Assembly: GCF_008932295.1 (NCBI RefSeq)
Contig: NZ_WBWA01000021.1
Coordinates: 21,126-85,125, forward strand
DNA from: Brucella tritici
Lineage (GTDB): Bacteria; Pseudomonadota; Alphaproteobacteria; Rhizobiales; Rhizobiaceae
Length of the DNA stretch: 64,000 nt
Direction of reading: 5' to 3'
A model generated the notes under the pieces. It searched no databases. It was not told the DNA's origin and worked only from the letters and a program-made list of their open reading frames with translations. Of the stretch, positions 29,924 to 39,064 are shown piece after piece (position 1 is the first letter of the stretch; each line of letters begins with the position of its first letter). A program made the translations under genes and the position numbers.

Positions 29924-31747
29924 ATGTGTGGAATTATCGGCATAATTGGAAATAACGAAGTCGCTCCGCTTCTTGTGGATGCACTGAAGCGGCTTGAATA
30001 TCGCGGCTACGATTCTGCCGGTATTGCCACACTGCAGAACGGCAGGCTCGACCGCCGCCGTGCCGAAGGCAAGCTGGTCAATCTGGAAAAGCGCCTGGCC
30101 GGAGAGCCGCTTCCTGGCGTCATCGGTATCGGCCATACCCGCTGGGCTACGCACGGCAAGCCTGTGGAACGCAATGCGCATCCGCACATTACCGAGCGTC
30201 TCGCGGTCGTTCATAACGGCATCATCGAGAATTTCGCCGAACTTCGCACCATGCTTGAGGCGGAAGGCTACAAGTTCCAGACAGAAACCGATACCGAAGC
30301 TGTTGCCCATCTGGTGACCCGTGAGCTGGCAAAGGGCAAGTCCCCGGTTGAAGCCGTGCGCGACAGCCTGCCGATGCTGCATGGTGCCTTCGCACTCGCC
30401 TTCCTGTTCGAAGGGGACGAAGAACTGTTGATCGGTGCACGTCAGGGGCCGCCGCTCGCCGTCGGTTATGGCGAAGGAGAAATGTTCCTCGGTTCCGACG
30501 CCATCGCACTTTCGCCTTTCACGGATACCATTGCCTATCTCGAAGATGGCGATTGGGCCGTTCTGACGCGCAAGGGCGTGACGGTTTACGACGAAAACAA
30601 CAGCGAAGTTGAGCGCCCGATTCAAAAGACGCAGACGGCAAACATGCTCGTTTCCAAAGGTAATCATCGTCACTTCATGCAGAAGGAGATGTTTGAGCAG
30701 CCGGAAGTGATTTCCCACACGCTTGCCAACTATCTCGACTTCACGACGGGTAAGGTGCGCCAGGAAGCGATTGGTATTGATTTCAGCAAAATTGACCGCC
30801 TGACGATTTCTGCTTGCGGCACGGCCTACTATGCGGCATCCGTTGGCAAATACTGGTTCGAGCAGATTGCGCGACTGCCGGTCGACAGCGATATCGCTTC
30901 CGAATTCCGCTATCGCGAAATGCCGCTCTCGAAGGATTCGCTGGCGATGTTCGTGTCGCAGTCAGGCGAAACGGCTGATACGCTGGCTTCGCTACGTTAC
31001 TGCAAGTCGCAGGGATTGAAGATCGCCGCTGTCGTGAACGTCACCGGCTCAACCATTGCGCGTGAATCTGATGCCGTTTTCCCGACGCTTGCGGGCCCTG
31101 AAATCGGCGTTGCTTCCACCAAGGCCTTTACCTGCCAGCTGTCGGCCATGGCCTCACTGGTAATTGCAGCCGCGAAATCGCGTGGCGCAATCGATGACAA
31201 GCGGGAACAGGAATTGGTACGTCAGCTTTCCGAAGCGCCACGTTTCATCAACCAGGTTCTGAAGCTGGAAGACCAGATCGCTGCGGTCTGCCATGAACTG
31301 GCCAAGGTCAATCATGTGCTTTATCTCGGTCGCGGCACGTCCTTCCCGCTGGCGATGGAAGGTGCACTGAAGCTGAAGGAAATTTCCTATATCCACGCCG
31401 AAGGCTATGCTGCCGGTGAATTGAAGCACGGCCCGATTGCACTGATCGATGAAAGCATGCCGGTAATCGTCATTGCGCCGTCTGATCGTCTCTATGAGAA
31501 GACCGTTTCCAACATGCAGGAAGTCGCAGCGCGTGGCGGTCGCATCATTCTTATCACCGATAAGAAGGGCGCTGAAGCTGCAAGCATCGACACGATGGCA
31601 ACCATTGTTCTGCCGGATGTGCCGGAATTCATTACGCCGCTGGTTTATGCGTTGCCGATCCAGATGCTGGCCTATCACACTGCAATCCTCATGGGGACGG
31701 ATGTTGATCAGCCGCGCAATCTGGCAAAGTCGGTAACTGTCGAGTAA
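29924..31747 (+). CDS. glmS: glutamine-fructose-6-phosphate aminotransferase (isomerizing)
   Basis: Makes glucosamine-6-phosphate from fructose-6-phosphate and glutamine. It begins MCGIIGIIG, so Cys2 (Cys1 after Met removal) is the glutaminase nucleophile. GHTRWATHGKP and HNGIIENF belong to the glutaminase domain. The two SIS sugar isomerase domains show SQSGETADTLASLR and GRGTSFPLAMEGALKLKE, and the end reads LAKSVTVE. 607 aa. The preferred ATG is 29924; a start 18 bp upstream would block the N-terminal Cys. Confidence 0.98.
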   Translation: MCGIIGIIGNNEVAPLLVDALKRLEYRGYDSAGIATLQNGRLDRRRAEGKLVNLEKRLAGEPLPGVIGIGHTRWATHGKPVERNAHPHITERLAVVHNGIIENFAELRTMLEAEGYKFQTETDTEAVAHLVTRELAKGKSPVEAVRDSLPMLHGAFALAFLFEGDEELLIGARQGPPLAVGYGEGEMFLGSDAIALSPFTDTIAYLEDGDWAVLTRKGVTVYDENNSEVERPIQKTQTANMLVSKGNHRHFMQKEMFEQPEVISHTLANYLDFTTGKVRQEAIGIDFSKIDRLTISACGTAYYAASVGKYWFEQIARLPVDSDIASEFRYREMPLSKDSLAMFVSQSGETADTLASLRYCKSQGLKIAAVVNVTGSTIARESDAVFPTLAGPEIGVASTKAFTCQLSAMASLVIAAAKSRGAIDDKREQELVRQLSEAPRFINQVLKLEDQIAAVCHELAKVNHVLYLGRGTSFPLAMEGALKLKEISYIHAEGYAAGELKHGPIALIDESMPVIVIAPSDRLYEKTVSNMQEVAARGGRIILITDKKGAEAASIDTMATIVLPDVPEFITPLVYALPIQMLAYHTAILMGTDVDQPRNLAKSVTVE

Positions 31748-31785
31748 ATTCAGCTTGTTATAGAAAGACCTTTATAAGTTAATAG

Positions 31786-31814
31786 AAATGGCGGCGGATT
31801 GCCGCCATTTTGCT
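31786..31814. terminator. terminator between glmS and recG
   Basis: AAATGGCGGC (31786-31795), loop GGATT, GCCGCCATTT (31801-31810), then TGCT. Perfect 10-bp stem in a convergent spacer; it ends at the recG stop codon and can work in both directions. Confidence 0.85.
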
Positions 31815-33933
31815 ATCCAGCTCTTAAGAGTCTGATCGCTTCGTCGCGCCCGAAAAGATAAAGCAGGACGCGCAACGCCTGTCCGCGCTCGGATTCCAGA
31901 TCTGGGTCGCTTGTCAAAATATAGCGTGCATCCTTGCGAGCGATTTCCAGAAGATCGCCATGTGCCTCGATGGAGGCCAAACGGAAGCCCGGGGTGCCGG
32001 ATTGCCGTGTGCCGAGCAATTCGCCTTCACCGCGCAGTTTCAAATCTTCTTCGGCGATGCGAAAACCGTCTTCCGTCTCGCGCATGACCCTCAGCCGGGC
32101 TTGTGCGATTTCTCCCAGCGGGCCTTTGTAAAGCAGCAGGCAGGTCGATGGTTTGTCGCCGCGACCCACGCGACCGCGTAGCTGGTGCAATTGCGACAGA
32201 CCGAACCGTTCAGCATGCTCGATGACGATGATCGTGGCGTCGGGCACATCCACGCCGACTTCGATCACGGTAGTCGCGACGAGAACCCGTGTTTCGCCTT
32301 GTTTGAATGCTCGCATGGCCTCGTCTTTTTCAGCCCCGTTCATGCGGCCATGGATAAGGCCGATGCGCTCGCCGAAGGCGGGCTTGAGGCTTTCGAAACG
32401 TTCTTCCGCCGAAGTCAGTTCAACGACTTCGGATTCCTCCACGAGCGGGCAAATCCAGTAGATTTTTTGACCTTCTGCCACGGCCTTCCGGATGCGCTCG
32501 ACAAGTTCGCCCATGCGTTCCATTGGCACAATGGCAGTCGTAATGGGCTGGCGTCCGGCAGGTTTCTCGGTCAGTTTCGACACGTCCATATCGCCGAAGG
32601 CTGTAAGCACGAGGGTCCGCGGTATTGGCGTGGCGGTCATAACCAGCATATCAGGTGCAGAACCCTTTGCGGTTAGCATCAGACGCTGATGCACGCCGAA
32701 GCGATGTTGTTCATCGATGATGACCAGAACGAGGTCGTGATATTCGACCTTTTCCTGAAAAAGAGCGTGCGTGCCGATGACGATATCGATCTCGCCGCTT
32801 TTCAATCCTTCGAGAACTGCGTTCCGGTCACGGCCCTTTTCGCGACCGGTCAGCAGCGCTGCTTTCAGTCCGGCCTTCTCCGCGAGTGGAGCGATGGTTG
32901 CAAAATGCTGGCGGGCGAGAACTTCCGTTGGGGCCATGAGTGCTGACTGACCGCCGGATTCAGCGGCGTGCGCCATGGACAGCAATCCAACGACCGTCTT
33001 GCCAGAGCCGACATCGCCCTGCAAAAGCCGCAACATGCGCTCAGGCGATTTGAGGTCTGTGATGATTTCGCGAACCGCCTGATCCTGCCCTTTGGTCAAG
33101 CGATAGGGCAGATGCCGCATGATCTCGGCAACGATGCGTCCGGTGCCCTCCAGGGGGCGACCGGAAAGCCTGCGTGTCTTGGCGCGCACGAGGGCGAGCG
33201 CCAGTTGCCCGGCCAGAAATTCGTCATATGCGAGCCTGCGTCGCGAAATGCTTTCAAGCGCGATGTCCGACGGATCTTCGGGCAGGTGAAGCGTGTTGAG
33301 CGATTGCTGAAAACTGGTGAAGCGCTCGCGCGCCAGCAAGGGTGGGTCGATCCATTCCGGCAGCGGAGGTACACGGCTCAAAGCTTCCTTGATAGCGCGT
33401 GCCAGTGTCTTGGGCGACAGGCCCGCAGTCAGCGGATAGACAGGTTCGACCATCGGCAGATTGGCCGCATCTTCCAGGCTTGCAATATAGTCCGGGTGGA
33501 CCATGGAGGCCCGGCCGTTGAACCATTCCACCTTGCCTGACACGATGACTGTTTCGCCTTCGGGCAGCATTTTGTGCAGCCATGGCAATTGCGCATGGAA
33601 GAAGGTCAACGCGATTTCGCCGGTGTCGTCATGGGCGAAGACGCGATGCGGAACATTGCCACGTCCGGGTGGTGCGGGCTGATGCTGGTCGACAATGACT
33701 TCCAGCGTGACGATTGCACCTTCCTGCGCTAGGGCGATGCCGGGCCGATTGCGCCGGTCGATCACACTGTGCGGTGCCAGAAACAGCAGTTGCCCGACCT
33801 TGGGTTCTGCGCCTGGTATATCTGTGCCAAGCAGTTTTCCAAGCAGGGCGGCAACCTTCGGGCCAATGCCGGAAAGCGAACGAACGGAAGCAAAAAATGG
33901 ATCGAGCATGGATGGGCGCATGGGCTTGAGCAT
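31813..33933 (-). CDS. recG: ATP-dependent DNA helicase RecG
   Basis: Remodels stalled forks and recombination branches. The N-terminal wedge/OB region (LSGIGPKVAALLGK at the start) precedes superfamily 2 helicase motifs: GDVGSGKTVVGL (Walker A), IIDEQHRFGVHQR (DExQ), TATPIPRTL and QLRGRVGRG. 706 aa from ATG 33933; ATGs at 33921 and 33909 are other candidates. It converges with glmS and is divergent from sdhE. Confidence 0.95.
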   Translation of the reverse strand: MLKPMRPSMLDPFFASVRSLSGIGPKVAALLGKLLGTDIPGAEPKVGQLLFLAPHSVIDRRNRPGIALAQEGAIVTLEVIVDQHQPAPPGRGNVPHRVFAHDDTGEIALTFFHAQLPWLHKMLPEGETVIVSGKVEWFNGRASMVHPDYIASLEDAANLPMVEPVYPLTAGLSPKTLARAIKEALSRVPPLPEWIDPPLLARERFTSFQQSLNTLHLPEDPSDIALESISRRRLAYDEFLAGQLALALVRAKTRRLSGRPLEGTGRIVAEIMRHLPYRLTKGQDQAVREIITDLKSPERMLRLLQGDVGSGKTVVGLLSMAHAAESGGQSALMAPTEVLARQHFATIAPLAEKAGLKAALLTGREKGRDRNAVLEGLKSGEIDIVIGTHALFQEKVEYHDLVLVIIDEQHRFGVHQRLMLTAKGSAPDMLVMTATPIPRTLVLTAFGDMDVSKLTEKPAGRQPITTAIVPMERMGELVERIRKAVAEGQKIYWICPLVEESEVVELTSAEERFESLKPAFGERIGLIHGRMNGAEKDEAMRAFKQGETRVLVATTVIEVGVDVPDATIIVIEHAERFGLSQLHQLRGRVGRGDKPSTCLLLYKGPLGEIAQARLRVMRETEDGFRIAEEDLKLRGEGELLGTRQSGTPGFRLASIEAHGDLLEIARKDARYILTSDPDLESERGQALRVLLYLFGRDEAIRLLRAG

Positions 33934-34071
33934 TAACTGCTTCGCCTCACGGTGCAAGGGCAGTGCATAATCTTTCTGTGCTCTTTTTGTTCTTGTTGGA
34001 TAAACGGGTTCCCGTTTGTCGCGCAGATGCTATATACCAGCAGCAATTTGAATGATTGGAGCTTACCGAGG

Positions 34072-34359
34072 ATGACTGGCAGCACATTGGCGACGGAAAA
34101 TCTGGACGTACGGCGCCGCAAGCTTCTGTTTCGCGCGTGGCATCGCGGTATGCGCGAGATGGATCTGATCCTCGGGCAATATGCGGATGAATATATTGTC
34201 GGCTTCACCGACCCGCAGCTCGATGAGTTCGAGCATATTCTTGAAGTGCTTGACCGCGATCTTCTCAAATGGGTGACGGGTGAAAGCCCGATCCCGGCAG
34301 ATTACGACACGCCTCTGTTCCGCGATATTGTCGCTTTCCGCGACCGCATAGAATTCTGA
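34072..34359 (+). CDS. sdhE: succinate dehydrogenase flavinylation factor SdhE
   Basis: Helps attach FAD to the SdhA subunit. The 95-aa protein carries the family's RGMREMD (RGxxE) motif and the GFTDPQLDEFEHILEVLDRDLLKW helix. The ATG at 34072 follows CGAGG. mfd starts 13 bp after its stop, so the two are probably cotranscribed; the recG-sdhE-mfd order is common in Rhizobiales. Confidence 0.93.
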   Translation: MTGSTLATENLDVRRRKLLFRAWHRGMREMDLILGQYADEYIVGFTDPQLDEFEHILEVLDRDLLKWVTGESPIPADYDTPLFRDIVAFRDRIEF

Positions 34360-34372
34360 GTTCAAGGTTCCC

Positions 34373-37300
34373 ATGCCCGTTTTCAGCAAACTAGGTCTCA
34401 AGTCCTCCAGCGCGCTCGGGGCAAATCGTCATATCGTGATCGACGGCGTTGCCGACGGTTACGAGGCGTTCTGTCTCATTCGTCTGGCGGAAGAGATCGG
34501 CGAACGCGGGCCGATCATGTATATCGTGCGCGACGGGCAGCGCATTGCCGATCTGGAGCAAGTCTTGAATTTCGTGGCACCGGATATGCCGGTTCTGCAT
34601 CTGCCTGCATGGGATTGCTTGCCCTATGACCGTGTGTCGCCCGGCGCAGACGCATCTGCACGCCGGCTGGCCGCACTCAGCGCGCTGTCCGAGCTGAAAA
34701 AGACGCCGCATCCGGCCATCATTCTCACCACAGCCAATGCCGTTCTGCAAAAGCTGCCGCCGGAAGCGGCTATTGCAGAACAGGTGATTTCGGCGCGTCC
34801 CGGCAACCAGCTGGATATGAACGATCTGGCATCCCGGCTGGAGCGTAACGGTTTCGAACGTGTTTCCACCGTGCGCGACATCGGCGAATTTGCTGTTCGT
34901 GGCGGCATTCTCGATCTTTATGCGCCGGGGGCGGAAGAGCCGCTGCGGCTTGATTTCTTTGGCGACACACTGGAATCAATCCGCGCTTTCGATCCGGCTT
35001 CGCAGCGCACCACGGGTACCCGCAAGGAGTTCGTGCTCCAGCCGATGAGCGAAATCACGCTTTCGCCGGACATGATCAGCCGTTTCCGCAAGAATTACGT
35101 CGCGATGTTCGGTGCGCCGCAGCGCGACGACGCGCTCTATCAGGCAATCAGCGAAGGTCGCCGTTTTGCGGGCATGGAACACTGGCTGCCGCTGTTCTAT
35201 GACAAGCTCGATACTGTGTTCGACCATGTGGGCAATATGCCGGTGGTGTTCGACCATCTGGTGCATGAAGCGCTGACCGAGCGCCACACCATGGTTGTCG
35301 ATCATTACGAGGCGCGGCTGAGACAGGCGGAAGGCAAGGAGCCGGGCAGCGATGCCGTGCCTTACAAGCCGGTCAAGCCGGAAGCGCTTTATCTCACACC
35401 GTCAGAGGTCGAGAAGCACGCCGAAGCCGGGGGCGTGCGCATCGACCTGACGCCATTCGGTGCGCCGGAGGTTACAGGGCGGACGATTGTTCATGCGGAT
35501 GTGCATAAGGGCCGCAGCTTTGCCGAGGAGCGCGCCGCTACCGACGTGAACCTGTTCGAGGCGGTGGTGAAGCATATTGCAGAACTGCGTGCAGCGGGCA
35601 AGAAAGTGCTGGTTGCTGCCTGGACTGAAGGTTCTCTCGACCGTCTTTTGCAGGTCCTTGATGAACATGGGCTGGAAAAAATCGAGTCGGTTGACCGGCT
35701 TTCTACCGTCAAGGCGCTATCGCGCGACAAGGTAACGGCTGCTGTGCTGGCCGTCGAGAGCGGCTTCGATGCTGGCGATCTCGTCATTGTGGCCGAGCAG
35801 GATATTCTGGGTGACCGTCTTATCCGCCGTTCCAAGCGTCGCAAGCGCGATCAGGATTTCATCTCGGAAGTCGCCTCGCTAAACGCTGGCGATATTGTCG
35901 TCCATGTCGATCACGGTATCGGCCGCTTCATTGGCCTCAAGACCATTACCGCCGCTGGTGCTCCGCATGACTGTCTAGAAATCCATTATGCGGGTGATGA
36001 CCGGCTGTTTCTGCCGGTTGAAAATATCGAGCTGCTCTCGCGTTATGGTTCGGAAGGCTCCGATGCGGTTCTCGACAAGCTTGGTGGCGGCGCATGGCAG
36101 ATGCGCAAGGCTAAGCTCAAGAAACGCCTGCTTGAGATTGCCGGGCATCTGATCCAGATCGCTGCCGAACGGCAGATGCGCGGTGCGCCGGTGATGACGC
36201 CGCCGGACGGACTTTATGCCGAATTCTCCGCTCGTTTTCCCTATGATGAAACCGACGACCAGCTAACTGCTATCGAGTCCGTGGCGGATGATCTGGCTGC
36301 TGGCAAGCCGATGGATCGCCTGATCTGCGGCGATGTGGGCTTTGGCAAAACGGAAGTAGCGCTGCGTGCCGCCTTCATTGCTGCGATGAGCGGCGTTCAG
36401 GTGGCGGTCGTCGTGCCGACGACGCTTCTGTCACGCCAGCATTTCAAGACCTTCTCGAAGCGCTTCCATGGCCTGCCGATCAATCTGGCCCATGCCTCGC
36501 GTCTTGTCGGCACGAAGGAGCTTGCTGCTGCCAAGAAAGGGCTGGAAGAAGGGACCGTCGATATTGTCGTCGGCACGCATGCGCTGCTCGGCAACTCGAT
36601 CAAGTTCAAGAATCTCGGCCTGCTCATCATCGATGAAGAGCAGCATTTCGGCGTCAAGCACAAGGAGCGGCTGAAGGAACTGAAGTCGGACGTGCATGTG
36701 CTGACATTGTCCGCCACGCCGATTCCGCGCACTTTGCAGCTTGCGCTGACCGGTGTGCGAGAACTCTCGCTCATCACCACGCCTCCTGTCGATCGTATGG
36801 CGGTGCGCACCTTTGTCTCGCCGTTCGATCCGCTCGTCATTCGCGAAACGCTTTTGCGCGAACGCTATCGCGGCGGCCAGAGTTTCTACGTCTGCCCGCG
36901 CATTTCCGATCTTGGCGAGATCGAAGAGTTCCTGAAAACGCATGTGCCCGAACTGAAAGTGGCCGTGGCCCATGGCCAGATGGCGCCGGGCGTGCTGGAT
37001 GACATCATGAACGCCTTCTATGACGGCCAGTATGATGTACTTCTGTCTACGACCATCGTGGAATCCGGCCTCGATATTCCGACGGCCAACACGATGATCG
37101 TGCACCGCGCCGATATGTTCGGCCTGGCTCAGTTGTACCAGCTTCGCGGTCGGGTCGGCCGTTCCAAGCAACGCGCCTTTGCGCTGTTCACCCTTCCGGC
37201 GGGTAAGATGCTGACGCAGATGGCGGAACGTCGCCTCAAGGTTCTGCAGTCGCTCGACACGCTGGGCGCAGGCTTCCAGCTTGCCAGCCACGATATGGAT

Positions 37301-37885
37301 ATTCGCGGGGCAGGTAATCTGCTCGGCGAAGAGCAATCGGGCCATATCAAGGAAGTTGGATTCGAGCTTTATCAGCAGATGCTGGAAGAGGCGGTGGCCA
37401 CGCTCAAGGGCACTGTCGAAGTTGAGGACAGCCAGTGGTCGCCGCAGATCGCGATCGGCACTGCCGTGATGATCCCCGAAGCCTATGTGCCCGACCTGCA
37501 ACTGCGTCTTGGCCTTTATCGCCGTCTGGCTGATCTGGAAGAGCCGCAGGATATCGATGCCTTCGGTGCCGAACTCATCGACCGTTTCGGTCCGATGCCC
37601 GACGAAGTGCAGCATTTGCTCAAGATTGTTTATATCAAGGCGCTTTGCCGCCGCGCGAATGTCGAGAAGCTCGATGCCGGTCCGAAGGGCGTGGTCATCC
37701 AGTTCCGCAATGCGACCTTCAACAATCCTGTCGGGCTGGTGAAAATGATCGGCGAACAGGGCTCCATGGCCAAGATCAGGCCGGATCAGAGCATCGTCTT
37801 CATCCGCGACTGGCCGACACCGGAAAAGCGCCTCAACGGTTCTGCCGTCATCATGACGCAACTGGCGAAGATCGCGGTGGGGTGA
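34373..37885 (+). CDS. mfd: transcription-repair coupling factor
   Basis: Removes stalled RNA polymerase and recruits UvrA. The 1170-aa protein has an N-terminal UvrB-like region (PAWDCLPYDRVSPG, GEFAVRGGILDLYAPG), the RNA polymerase-interacting CarD-like domain (GDIVVHVDHGIGRFIGL), then RecG-like helicase motifs (GDVGFGKTEVALRAAF, DEEQHFGVKHKERL, SATPIPRTLQ, QLRGRVGRS) and the C-terminal TRCF domain. Full length. It converges with a small zinc-ribbon membrane protein (8-bp gap). Confidence 0.97.
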   Translation: MPVFSKLGLKSSSALGANRHIVIDGVADGYEAFCLIRLAEEIGERGPIMYIVRDGQRIADLEQVLNFVAPDMPVLHLPAWDCLPYDRVSPGADASARRLAALSALSELKKTPHPAIILTTANAVLQKLPPEAAIAEQVISARPGNQLDMNDLASRLERNGFERVSTVRDIGEFAVRGGILDLYAPGAEEPLRLDFFGDTLESIRAFDPASQRTTGTRKEFVLQPMSEITLSPDMISRFRKNYVAMFGAPQRDDALYQAISEGRRFAGMEHWLPLFYDKLDTVFDHVGNMPVVFDHLVHEALTERHTMVVDHYEARLRQAEGKEPGSDAVPYKPVKPEALYLTPSEVEKHAEAGGVRIDLTPFGAPEVTGRTIVHADVHKGRSFAEERAATDVNLFEAVVKHIAELRAAGKKVLVAAWTEGSLDRLLQVLDEHGLEKIESVDRLSTVKALSRDKVTAAVLAVESGFDAGDLVIVAEQDILGDRLIRRSKRRKRDQDFISEVASLNAGDIVVHVDHGIGRFIGLKTITAAGAPHDCLEIHYAGDDRLFLPVENIELLSRYGSEGSDAVLDKLGGGAWQMRKAKLKKRLLEIAGHLIQIAAERQMRGAPVMTPPDGLYAEFSARFPYDETDDQLTAIESVADDLAAGKPMDRLICGDVGFGKTEVALRAAFIAAMSGVQVAVVVPTTLLSRQHFKTFSKRFHGLPINLAHASRLVGTKELAAAKKGLEEGTVDIVVGTHALLGNSIKFKNLGLLIIDEEQHFGVKHKERLKELKSDVHVLTLSATPIPRTLQLALTGVRELSLITTPPVDRMAVRTFVSPFDPLVIRETLLRERYRGGQSFYVCPRISDLGEIEEFLKTHVPELKVAVAHGQMAPGVLDDIMNAFYDGQYDVLLSTTIVESGLDIPTANTMIVHRADMFGLAQLYQLRGRVGRSKQRAFALFTLPAGKMLTQMAERRLKVLQSLDTLGAGFQLASHDMDIRGAGNLLGEEQSGHIKEVGFELYQQMLEEAVATLKGTVEVEDSQWSPQIAIGTAVMIPEAYVPDLQLRLGLYRRLADLEEPQDIDAFGAELIDRFGPMPDEVQHLLKIVYIKALCRRANVEKLDAGPKGVVIQFRNATFNNPVGLVKMIGEQGSMAKIRPDQSIVFIRDWPTPEKRLNGSAVIMTQLAKIAVG

Positions 37886-37893
37886 AGATCATT

Positions 37894-38178
37894 TCACTCC
37901 GTGCGGGAGTGATCGCGCCCGCAATGCCCGCAATTGCGATGTGGAATTGGGCCGTATCCAACGATAAAGCCCTTTTTGCTCTGATAGACTGAAAGACCGC
38001 ATTCCGGGCAATAAAAGCCGTACAACATCGCGAGTGCATGTCCGACGAAAAATGCAAAGCCTGCGATCAGACCAAGGGGCTCCGGTAACTGCTCAAACAG
38101 CGGCAGCCAATAAGAAATGGTAAAAATCAGAGCGACTATCCAGCATGTGAACAGCCATGATTTCAGATAGAGCGACAT
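37894..38178 (-). CDS. small membrane protein with two CxxC pairs
   Basis: Not recognised by name. From ATG 38178 the 94-aa product has two hydrophobic spans (~8-25 and ~38-56) followed by YCPECG and NCGHCG, two CxxC pairs that should bind zinc as a ribbon or rubredoxin-like knuckle. It ends in a charged tail. It lies between mfd (convergent) and a palindromic repeat. A role in membrane metal or redox sensing is possible but not shown. Confidence 0.65.
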   Translation of the reverse strand: MSLYLKSWLFTCWIVALIFTISYWLPLFEQLPEPLGLIAGFAFFVGHALAMLYGFYCPECGLSVYQSKKGFIVGYGPIPHRNCGHCGRDHSRTE

Positions 38179-38198
38179 AACTCTAACTCGATTATTTC

Positions 38199-38292
38199 CA
38201 GCCAAAGTGCGAAGCGGTTTTGCGTAGGACAATGCGACAAAGCAAATAGTTAGAGCGGTTCCGACGATTCTGTTAAAACAGGAACCGCTCTA
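38199..38292. repeat. mosaic palindromic intergenic repeat, copy 4
   Basis: Reads CCAAAGTGCGAAGCGGTTTTGCGTAGG on the left and TTAGAGCGGTTCC...GGAACCGCTCTA on the right, the latter a clear palindrome. The reverse complement matches copy 3 along its length. Its CTA end supplies the TAG stop of the DsbA-like gene (38290-38292). Confidence 0.82.
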
Positions 38293-38964
38293 GCGATCTT
38301 CAGAAATCCCCGGCTCAAAGCCTTCTGCCGTCTGGCGGATGGCGTCAGCAAGGACATCTGCCGTCTGAGCGCCCATGACAGCATATTTCTGATCGATGAT
38401 GAAACAAGGTACGCCGCGCACGCCAATGCGGCTGGCAGTATCGATCTCTTCACGAATCGTTGCCCTGTCGGCCTCGCTTTGCAGGAGACGGGCAACAACT
38501 GCGGCATCCATGCCGACACTTGCCGCCGCATCGACCAGCACTTCATGATCGCCGATATCCTGTCCCTGCTCGAAATAGAGCGAGAACAACATGCCGACCA
38601 TCCGGTCCTGCGTATCGGGAGCAGCCTGTGCAGCCCAATGGATGACACGATGGGCGTCGAGAGTATTTGGCGCGCGGGCGATGGCGTCGAAATCGAAGAC
38701 AATGCCGTTTTCCTCGCCAAGCTGCGTCAGTTGCTTGTGGATGTCATCGATCTTTCCGCCTGTGCCGAATTTCTCTCGCATATAGGTCCGGCGGTCCTTT
38801 CCCTGCGGAGGCAGGGTCGGATCGAGCTGGAAGGGGCGCCAGCGTACTTCCGCCTCCACATCCGGCACCATGGCAAGAGCCGCCTCGAGGCGCTTGCGCC
38901 CCAGAAAGCACCAAGGGCAGACGACGTCGGACACGACATCGATAGTTATCTTTCTGGTGGCCAT
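38290..38964 (-). CDS. DsbA-family oxidoreductase (FrnE-like)
   Basis: The 224-aa protein starts MATRKITIDVVSDVVCPWCF, so the CPWC redox pair lies at the first helix of a thioredoxin fold with a DsbA helical insert. There is no signal peptide, which fits the cytoplasmic FrnE/2-hydroxychromene isomerase-like branch rather than periplasmic DsbA. GVRGVPCFIIDQKY has the cis-Pro loop. It follows the YejA-like gene by ~100 bp on the same strand. Confidence 0.9.
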   Translation of the reverse strand: MATRKITIDVVSDVVCPWCFLGRKRLEAALAMVPDVEAEVRWRPFQLDPTLPPQGKDRRTYMREKFGTGGKIDDIHKQLTQLGEENGIVFDFDAIARAPNTLDAHRVIHWAAQAAPDTQDRMVGMLFSLYFEQGQDIGDHEVLVDAAASVGMDAAVVARLLQSEADRATIREEIDTASRIGVRGVPCFIIDQKYAVMGAQTADVLADAIRQTAEGFEPGISEDR

Positions 38965-39064
38965 GGCAGTGTCTCCATACGGGAACCAGAGGCGTCGCCT
39001 CCGGTTGAATGCTCATCATATATTGGGTGCATGTAGGGCGAATTACATCAACGTTAAAGCCCGA

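Noticed and set aside
36431..37861. 476-codon open frame antisense to mfd
   Set aside because: Mfd on the + strand is full length with helicase motifs; the antisense product is His/Arg-rich low-information sequence.
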